Shown here piece after piece: positions 28,992 through 33,798 of a stretch of 33,798 nucleotides of DNA. The notes under the pieces are model-generated. The model did not search any database. It was not told where the DNA came from and worked only from the letters and a program-made list of their open reading frames with translations. The DNA is from Pseudomonas sp. UFMG81. GTDB taxonomy: Bacteria > Pseudomonadota > Gammaproteobacteria > Pseudomonadales > Pseudomonadaceae. The stretch spans positions 1-33,798 of the forward strand of contig NZ_JACAFQ010000047.1 of the NCBI RefSeq assembly GCF_015354575.1, read 5' to 3'. The translations under genes were made by a program, and so were the position numbers. Every line of letters starts with the position of its first letter. The stretch's first letter is position 1.

Positions 28992-31598
28992 ATGCACGAA
29001 CAATACACGCCCCGTGATATCGAAGCCGCCGCCCAGAACTTCTGGGACGAGCAACAATCGTTCGCTGTTACCGAACAGCCAGGCAAAGACACCTACTACT
29101 GCCTGTCGATGTTCCCGTACCCGAGCGGCAAGCTACACATGGGCCACGTGCGCAACTACACCATCGGCGACGTGATTGCCCGCTACCAGCGCATGCTGGG
29201 CAAGAACGTCCTGCAACCGATGGGCTGGGACGCGTTCGGCATGCCGGCGGAAAACGCCGCGATGAAGAACAACGTCGCCCCGGCCAAGTGGACCTACGAG
29301 AACATCGACTACATGAAGACCCAGCTCAAGAGCCTGGGTCTGGCCATCGACTGGGCGCGGGAAGTCACCACCTGCAAGCCGGACTACTACCGCTGGGAGC
29401 AGTGGCTGTTCACCCGCCTGTTCGAGAAAGGCATCATCTACCGCAAGAACGGCACCGTGAACTGGGACCCGGCCGACCAGACCGTGCTCGCCAACGAACA
29501 GGTCATCGATGGCCGCGGCTGGCGTTCGGGCGCGCTGATCGAGAAGCGCGAAATCCCGATGTACTACTTCCGCATCACCGACTACGCCGACGAGCTGCTG
29601 GAAAGCCTCGACGAGCTGCCGGGCTGGCCTGAGCAGGTCAAGACCATGCAGCGCAACTGGATCGGCAAGTCGCGCGGCATGGAAGTGCAGTTCCCGTTCG
29701 ACCAGGCCAGCATCGGTCACGAAGGCACGCTGAAGGTCTTTACCACCCGTCCCGACACGCTGATGGGCGCCACCTACGTAGCCGTCGCCGCTGAGCACCC
29801 GCTGGCCAGCCAGGCCGCCCAGGGCGATGCCGCGCTGCAGGCGTTCATCGACGAATGCAAGAGCGGCAGCGTTGCCGAGGCCGACATGGCCACGCAAGAG
29901 AAGAAGGGCATGCCCACTGCTCTGTTCGTCGAACACCCGCTGACCGGCGAAAAACTGCCGGTGTGGGTCGCCAACTACGTGCTCATGCACTACGGCGACG
30001 GCGCGGTGATGGCCGTTCCGGCCCACGACGAGCGTGATTTCGAGTTCGCTCACAAGTACAACTTGCCGGTGAAGGCAGTCGTACGCACCAGCGCCGGCGA
30101 CGAAGTCTCCAGCGAATGGCAGGCCGCCTACGGCGAGCATGGCCAACTGATCAACTCTGGCGAGTTCGACGGCCTGGACTTCGTCGGCGCCTTCGACGCC
30201 ATCGAAGCCGCGCTGATCCGCAAGGACCTCGGCAAGTCGCGCACCCAGTTCCGCCTGCGCGACTGGGGCATCAGCCGCCAGCGCTACTGGGGCTGCCCGA
30301 TCCCGATCATCCACTGCCCATCGTGCGGCGACGTACCAGTGCCGGAGGACCAACTGCCGGTCACCCTGCCGGAGAACGTAGTGCCGGACGGCGCTGGTTC
30401 GCCGCTGGCACGCATGCCCGAGTTCTATGAGTGCACCTGCCCGAAATGCGGCACCGCGGCCAAGCGCGAAACCGACACCATGGACACCTTCGTCGAGTCG
30501 TCCTGGTACTTCGCCCGCTACGCCTCGCCCAACTACGACAAGGGGCTGGTCGACCCGAAAGCGGCCAACCACTGGCTGCCGGTCGACCAGTACATCGGTG
30601 GCATCGAGCACGCCATCCTGCACCTGCTGTACGCGCGCTTCTTCCACAAGCTGATGCGTGACGAAGGCCTGGTCACCTCGAACGAGCCGTTCAAGAACCT
30701 GCTGACCCAAGGCATGGTCGTCGCCGAAACCTACTACCGGGTCGCCAGCAACGGCGGCAAGGACTGGTTCAACCCCGCCGACGTCGAAATCGAGCGTGAC
30801 GCGAAAGCCAAGATCATCGGCGCGCGCCTGAAAACCGACGGCCTGCCGGTGGAAATCGGCGGCACCGAGAAGATGTCGAAGTCGAAGAACAACGGCGTCG
30901 ACCCGCAATCGATGATCGACCAGTACGGCGCCGACACCTGCCGCCTGTTCATGATGTTCGCCTCGCCACCCGACATGAGCCTGGAATGGTCCGACTCCGG
31001 CGTCGAAGGTGCCAGCCGCTTCCTGCGCCGTGTCTGGCGCCTGGCCCAGGCGCATGTCGCCCAGGGCCTGCCGGGCAAGCTCGACGTGGCCGCGCTGCAC
31101 GACGCACAGAAGGTCATCCGCCGTGCCATCCACGCCGCGATCAAGCAGGCCAGCACCGACGTGGGCCAGTTCCACAAGTTCAACACCGCCATCGCCCAGG
31201 TGATGACCGTGATGAACGTGCTGGAGAAAGCCCCGCAAGCCACCGCCCAGGATCGCGCCCTGCTGCAAGAAGGCCTGGAGGCCGTGACCCTGCTGCTGGC
31301 ACCGATCACCCCGCACATCTCCCACGAACTGTGGAAGCAGCTGGGCCACGATCAGGCCGTGATCGACGCCGGCTGGCCGGCCGTCGACGAAAACGCGCTG
31401 GTGCAGGACACCGTCACCCTGGTGGTCCAGGTCAACGGCAAGCTGCGTGGCCAGGTGGACATGCCCGCCGCCGCCAGCCGCGAAGAAATCGAAGCTGCCG
31501 CCCGCAACAACGAGAATGTCCTGCGCTTCACCGATGGCCTGACCATCCGCAAGGTCATCGTAGTACCGGGCAAGCTGGTCAACATCGTCGCCAATTGA
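28992..31598 (+). CDS. leuS: Leucine--tRNA ligase
   Basis: The 868-residue class Ia synthetase has the HIGH-type motif HMGH (49-52, in FPYPSGKLHMGHVRNY), the CP1 editing domain (about 220-420; TTRPDTLMGATYVAVAAEHPL), a zinc-ribbon-like CPSCGDVP...CTCPKCGTA, the KMSKS motif at 627-631 (EKMSKSKNNGVDP), an anticodon-binding domain and the C-terminal tail (LVVQVNGKLRGQVDMP). It charges tRNA-Leu and edits misacylated species. Length is normal. It has a structured leader and is followed by lptE after a strong hairpin. Confidence 0.98.
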   Translation: MHEQYTPRDIEAAAQNFWDEQQSFAVTEQPGKDTYYCLSMFPYPSGKLHMGHVRNYTIGDVIARYQRMLGKNVLQPMGWDAFGMPAENAAMKNNVAPAKWTYENIDYMKTQLKSLGLAIDWAREVTTCKPDYYRWEQWLFTRLFEKGIIYRKNGTVNWDPADQTVLANEQVIDGRGWRSGALIEKREIPMYYFRITDYADELLESLDELPGWPEQVKTMQRNWIGKSRGMEVQFPFDQASIGHEGTLKVFTTRPDTLMGATYVAVAAEHPLASQAAQGDAALQAFIDECKSGSVAEADMATQEKKGMPTALFVEHPLTGEKLPVWVANYVLMHYGDGAVMAVPAHDERDFEFAHKYNLPVKAVVRTSAGDEVSSEWQAAYGEHGQLINSGEFDGLDFVGAFDAIEAALIRKDLGKSRTQFRLRDWGISRQRYWGCPIPIIHCPSCGDVPVPEDQLPVTLPENVVPDGAGSPLARMPEFYECTCPKCGTAAKRETDTMDTFVESSWYFARYASPNYDKGLVDPKAANHWLPVDQYIGGIEHAILHLLYARFFHKLMRDEGLVTSNEPFKNLLTQGMVVAETYYRVASNGGKDWFNPADVEIERDAKAKIIGARLKTDGLPVEIGGTEKMSKSKNNGVDPQSMIDQYGADTCRLFMMFASPPDMSLEWSDSGVEGASRFLRRVWRLAQAHVAQGLPGKLDVAALHDAQKVIRRAIHAAIKQASTDVGQFHKFNTAIAQVMTVMNVLEKAPQATAQDRALLQEGLEAVTLLLAPITPHISHELWKQLGHDQAVIDAGWPAVDENALVQDTVTLVVQVNGKLRGQVDMPAAASREEIEAAARNNENVLRFTDGLTIRKVIVVPGKLVNIVAN

Positions 31599-31603
31599 TG
31601 GCA

Positions 31604-31634
31604 ACGCCCGTTCGCGCACGGCGCGAACGGGCGT
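31604..31634 (+). other. Perfect 14-bp hairpin between leuS and lptE
   Basis: ACGCCCGTTCGCGC (31604-31617) and GCGCGAACGGGCGT (31621-31634) are exact reverse complements with a 3-nt loop. It starts seven bases after the leuS stop and ends before the lptE ribosome-binding site (CGAGGGAGC). No T tract follows, so it is not a standard terminator. It may set the leuS/lptE mRNA ratio by pausing, processing or stabilisation. Confidence 0.55.
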
Positions 31635-31659
31635 ATTCGGCCCACGAGGGAGCTACAAC

Positions 31660-32265
31660 ATGATCAAACGCAATCTGCTGGTAATGGGCCTGGCCGTACT
31701 GCTCAGCGCCTGTGGTTTCCAGCTGCGCGGCACCGGCATCACCGAGCTGACCATCAAGGAACTGGACCTCAGCGCGCGCAACGCCTACGGCGATACCGTC
31801 AAACAGATGCGCACCACGCTGGAGAACAGCGGCGTGCGGGTGTACAACGGCGCGCCGTACAAGCTGGTGCTCGCCAATGAGCAGGAAACCCAACGCGCGG
31901 CCACATACACCGGCGGCACCCGCTCGGCGGAGTATGAGCTGACCACGGTGCTGAACTACGTGATCGAAGGCCAGAACGACGAAGTGTTGCTGGAAGACAA
32001 GCTGCAGGTACAGCGCTACTACGTGTATGACGGCAACAACATCACCGGTTCCGGCCAGGAAGCCACGCAGACCCGCCAGGAAATGCGTCGCCAGCTGGTA
32101 CAGAACATGATGGTCCGCCTGCAACAGCTGACCCCGGAACGCCTGGCCGACCTGCAACACAAGGCCGACGAACGTGCCAAAGCCGAAGCCCAGGCGCTGA
32201 AGGAAGCCCAGCGCATCCAGGACGAGACGCCCCAGCAATCGCCACTGGAAGTCCCGGCCAACTGA
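31660..32265 (+). CDS. lptE: LPS-assembly lipoprotein LptE
   Basis: The 201-residue protein has a lipoprotein signal MIKRNLLVMGLAVLLSACGFQLRG with acceptor Cys18, followed by the LptE-typical GFQLRGTG and SARNAYGDTVKQMRTTLENSGV. The C terminus is helical and Gln/Ala-rich. LptE is an outer-membrane lipoprotein that plugs the LptD barrel for LPS insertion. Residue 2 after the Cys is not Asp, so outer-membrane sorting is expected. GAGGGAGC lies upstream of the ATG. It matches the conserved leuS-lptE-holA order of gammaproteobacteria. The C-terminal stretch of charged helix (ERAKAEAQALKEAQRIQDETP) is a common Pseudomonas extension. Confidence 0.95.
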   Translation: MIKRNLLVMGLAVLLSACGFQLRGTGITELTIKELDLSARNAYGDTVKQMRTTLENSGVRVYNGAPYKLVLANEQETQRAATYTGGTRSAEYELTTVLNYVIEGQNDEVLLEDKLQVQRYYVYDGNNITGSGQEATQTRQEMRRQLVQNMMVRLQQLTPERLADLQHKADERAKAEAQALKEAQRIQDETPQQSPLEVPAN

Positions 32266-32271
32266 GCCGGC

Positions 32272-32294
32272 GCGGGGCACCCACGGTGCCCCGC
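32272..32294 (+). other. Perfect 10-bp hairpin between lptE and holA
   Basis: GCGGGGCACC (32272-32281) and GGTGCCCCGC (32285-32294) pair with a 3-nt loop. It ends eight bases before the holA ATG. No Shine-Dalgarno sequence is visible between it and the ATG (CTCATCCC), so the only purine-rich sequence is locked in the stem. It may control holA translation or rely on coupling to lptE. Confidence 0.5.
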
Positions 32295-32302
32295 CTCATC
32301 CC

Positions 32303-33340
32303 ATGAAACTCGCCCCCGCCCAGCTCAACAAACACCTGCAAGGCCAACTGGCGCCTGTGTACATCGTCAGCGGCGACGACCCGCTGCTGTGCCAGGAAGC
32401 TGCCGACGCCATCCGCGCCACCGCGCGTCAGCAAGGCTACGACGAACGCCAGGTCTTCAGCGCCGACGCCAACTTCGATTGGGGCAACCTGCTGCTGGCC
32501 GGCGCCAGCCTCTCGCTGTTCGCCCAACGCCGCCTGCTGGAACTGCGCCTGCCCTCGGGCAAGCCCGGCGACAAGGGTGCCGCCGCCCTGATGGAGTACT
32601 GCGCCAACCCCGCCGAGGACACGCTGCTGTTGATCAGCCTGCCCAAGCTCGATGGCAGCGCGCAGAAAACCAAGTGGGGCAAGGCACTGATCGAGGGTAC
32701 GCACTGCCAGTTCATCCAGATCTGGCCGGTGGACGCCCAGCAGTTGCCGCAGTGGATCAACCAGCGCCTGTCCCAGGCGGGGCTCAGTGCCCAGCGGGAC
32801 GCGGTCGACCTGATCGCTGCTCGAGTCGAAGGCAACCTGCTGGCCGCCGCGCAAGAGATCGAGAAGCTCAAGCTGCTCGCCGAAGGCAACCAGATCACCG
32901 TTGAAACCGTGCAGGCCGCTGTTGCCGACAGTGCCCGTTTCGATGTCTTCGGCCTGGTCGATGCCATCCTCAATGGCGAAGCCGGGCACGCCCTGCGCAT
33001 GCTCGAAGGCTTGCGCGGCGAGGGTGTCGAGCCACCCGTCATTCTCTGGGCGCTGGCCCGGGAGCTGCGCCTGCTGGCGGGGCTGGCCCAGCAGTTCAGC
33101 CAGGGCGTACCGCTGGACAAGGCCTTCAGCCAGGCTCGACCACCGGTCTGGGACAAACGCCGGCCGCTGGTGAGCAAGGCGTTGCAGCGCCTGTCGGCGC
33201 AACGCTGGGCCATGCTGCTGCAAGATGCCCAGCGCATCGATGCACAGATCAAGGGCCAGGCCGAGGGCTCGCCCTGGACCAGCCTGGCGCGGCTCTCGCT
33301 GCTGATGGCCGGGCAGCGGCTGACGTTGCCCGCCGAGTGA
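32303..33340 (+). CDS. holA: DNA polymerase III subunit delta
   Basis: The 345-residue protein starts MKLAPAQLNKHLQGQLAPVYIVSGDDPLLCQEAADAIR, the delta N terminus with the P-loop-like fold but no ATP-binding motif. Beta-clamp contact residues are found around ASLSLFAQRRLLELRLP, and further motifs are VDLIAARVEGNLLAAAQEIEKLKLL and RFDVFGLVDAILNGE. Delta is the wrench that opens the beta sliding clamp within the clamp loader. Length (E. coli 343) is normal. The start lies 37 nt after lptE, behind a hairpin, and lacks a clear ribosome-binding site. Confidence 0.97.
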   Translation: MKLAPAQLNKHLQGQLAPVYIVSGDDPLLCQEAADAIRATARQQGYDERQVFSADANFDWGNLLLAGASLSLFAQRRLLELRLPSGKPGDKGAAALMEYCANPAEDTLLLISLPKLDGSAQKTKWGKALIEGTHCQFIQIWPVDAQQLPQWINQRLSQAGLSAQRDAVDLIAARVEGNLLAAAQEIEKLKLLAEGNQITVETVQAAVADSARFDVFGLVDAILNGEAGHALRMLEGLRGEGVEPPVILWALARELRLLAGLAQQFSQGVPLDKAFSQARPPVWDKRRPLVSKALQRLSAQRWAMLLQDAQRIDAQIKGQAEGSPWTSLARLSLLMAGQRLTLPAE

Positions 33341-33354
33341 TCGTTGTAGACCCT

Positions 33355-33382
33355 TTCGCTGGCTTGCCGGCGAACAGGGCCG
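33355..33382. repeat. Partial REP-like palindrome behind holA
   Basis: TTCGCTGGCTTGCCGGCGAA is a single, shortened REP-like palindrome in the 127-nt gap between holA and arfA. It lacks the outer GGAGC part and the partner copy. Confidence 0.45.
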
Positions 33383-33402
33383 CCAACCATAAACACAATC
33401 AA

Positions 33403-33432
33403 TTGGCCCACACGCCGCCACACGCCTACAGT
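33403..33432 (+). promoter_or_regulatory. Candidate sigma-70 promoter of arfA
   Basis: TTGGCC (33403-33408) and TACAGT (33427-33432), spacer 18 nt, lie 35 nt before the arfA ATG. This would give a very short mRNA of about 180 nt if transcription ends at the hairpin in the gene. Confidence 0.4.
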
Positions 33433-33467
33433 GCGCCGCGAAACCCACCCCCCACCGGGAAACCGCT

Positions 33468-33632
33468 ATGAGCAAAAAACCGAAAAAGCACGGCCCCAAC
33501 AAGGCCAAGTCGATCATCGCCCAACCCCTGTTCCGCTGCCGCCAGGAACGGGCAGGCAAAGGCAAAGGCAGCTACCGCCGCGAAGCCTTCCAATCGAGAG
33601 ATTGGGAGGCTTCTTGCTTTATGGCGGCATGA
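33468..33632 (+). CDS. arfA: Alternative ribosome-rescue factor ArfA
   Basis: This 54-residue frame encodes MSKKPKKHGPNKAKSIIAQP, then LFRCRQERAGKGKGSYRRE, then AFQSRDWEASCFMAA. It matches E. coli ArfA in its core: DPLFRQRVEKNKKGKGSY there, QPLFRCRQERAGKGKGSY here, and NWEAS there, DWEAS here. ArfA binds the empty mRNA channel of stalled ribosomes with its basic KGKGSY tail and recruits RF2 to release the peptide, as a backup to tmRNA. The gene contains a 14-bp hairpin plus T-rich tail at 33582-33620 inside the frame, as known for arfA genes whose mRNA is made non-stop, so that ArfA accumulates only when tmRNA fails. It is shorter than the E. coli protein (72) because the hydrophobic tail is nearly absent. 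The ribosome-binding site is weak (CGGGAAACC). Confidence 0.88.
   Translation: MSKKPKKHGPNKAKSIIAQPLFRCRQERAGKGKGSYRREAFQSRDWEASCFMAA
33582..33620 (+). terminator. Intragenic hairpin/terminator within arfA
   Basis: GAAGCCTTCCAATC (33582-33595) pairs with GATTGGGAGGCTTC (33600-33613) over 14 bp with one G-U pair and a GAGA tetraloop, followed by TTGCTTT. It covers codons 39-49, before the TGA at 33630. Ending or RNase III cleavage here leaves an arfA mRNA without a stop codon, the known control switch of this gene. Confidence 0.8.
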
Positions 33633-33693
33633 AAGGCATGAAAAGCGCAGGCATGGTATGGTCGGCACCTGACCTGCAATTCTGGATCTGTGC

Positions 33694-33798
33694 ATGCCCT
33701 CTCGTCTCACTCTACGCTGGCAACCTCGCCAGCTGATCGCAGCCACCAGCTTCATCCTGCTCGTCGCCTGCGCGGAGAAACCCACCGCCGCCGACGCC
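33694..33798 (+). CDS. Lipoprotein gene, 3' partial (possibly a lytic transglycosylase)
   Basis: Only 35 codons are inside the window: MPSRLTLRWQPRQLIAATSF, then ILLVACAEKPTAADA. This is a lipoprotein signal with lipobox LVAC and acceptor Cys26; the following AEKPTAADA is a typical flexible linker. The frame stays open to the edge. By synteny with P. aeruginosa, where an MltB-type lytic transglycosylase lies a few genes after holA, it may be such an enzyme, but that is inference from memory. The ribosome-binding site is weak (GGATCTG). Confidence 0.6.
   Translation, partial: MPSRLTLRWQPRQLIAATSFILLVACAEKPTAADA

Noticed and set aside
29133..31619. An 828-codon open frame opposite leuS
   Set aside because: Shadow of leuS: low-complexity His/Gly/Val/Asp composition, no recognisable domain, no ribosome-binding site.
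1..33798. CRISPR arrays, tRNA or rRNA genes, insertion sequences, prophage
   Set aside because: No regularly spaced identical repeats, no tRNA-like cloverleaf, no transposase or integrase frames; the only repeats are REP elements.

Overview
The window is chromosomal DNA of a Pseudomonas, most likely of the P. putida group. It is GC-rich, carries many Pseudomonas-type REP palindromes between genes, and its first gene belongs to the flavoprotein family TIGR03862, which is named after P. putida PP_4765. From memory, the order amn / acyl-CoA dehydrogenase / LadS-type kinase / thiD / thiE / hemL / ybeZ-ybeY-ybeX-lnt / leuS-lptE-holA matches the P. aeruginosa PA3970-PA3989 region. I see no prophage, insertion sequence, CRISPR array, tRNA or rRNA; this is core genome, and the interest lies in small genes, leaders and what is missing.

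Layout. 1-5.9 kb: a flavoprotein whose start codon lies off the left edge, a RhlE-type RNA helicase, a YedA-type exporter divergent from an Lrp/AsnC regulator, a NYN-domain protein and a DUF2076 protein. 6-11.3 kb: a YciC-like membrane protein, an unrecognised 163-residue protein, the helicase HrpB, a small lipoprotein and a FieF-type metal exporter. 11.4-15.7 kb: a DUF6515 exported protein, a 393-nt gap that may encode a minus-strand small RNA, a second Lrp/AsnC regulator, a DUF2788 membrane protein, and the amn-rluE pair. 15.8-22.6 kb: an AidB-like acyl-CoA dehydrogenase, a LadS-like sensor kinase without a receiver domain, then thiD-thiE-hemL (thiamine and tetrapyrrole synthesis). 22.8-28.8 kb: a Sel1-repeat protein, ybeZ-ybeY-ybeX-lnt (ribosome maturation, RNA metabolism, lipoprotein acylation), an ElyC/YdcF-type DUF218 protein and a small hypothetical gene. 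28.9-33.8 kb: leuS-lptE-holA, a short arfA gene and the start of a lipoprotein gene that runs off the right edge.

Main points for a second look. (1) A 54-codon arfA (alternative ribosome-rescue factor) at 33468-33632 has a 14-bp hairpin and a T-rich tail inside its own reading frame, the hallmark of a gene whose mRNA is made non-stop on purpose. (2) The LadS-like kinase ends right after its ATPase domain, although P. aeruginosa LadS is a hybrid kinase with a C-terminal receiver. (3) miaB is absent from its usual place in front of ybeZ. (4) The gap at 12257-12649 contains a strong minus-strand terminator with no minus-strand gene before it. (5) The leuS leader and both leuS-lptE-holA junctions hold strong RNA structures, and holA has no visible Shine-Dalgarno sequence. 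All functional calls come from reading the sequence and from memory of the families; no database search was run.
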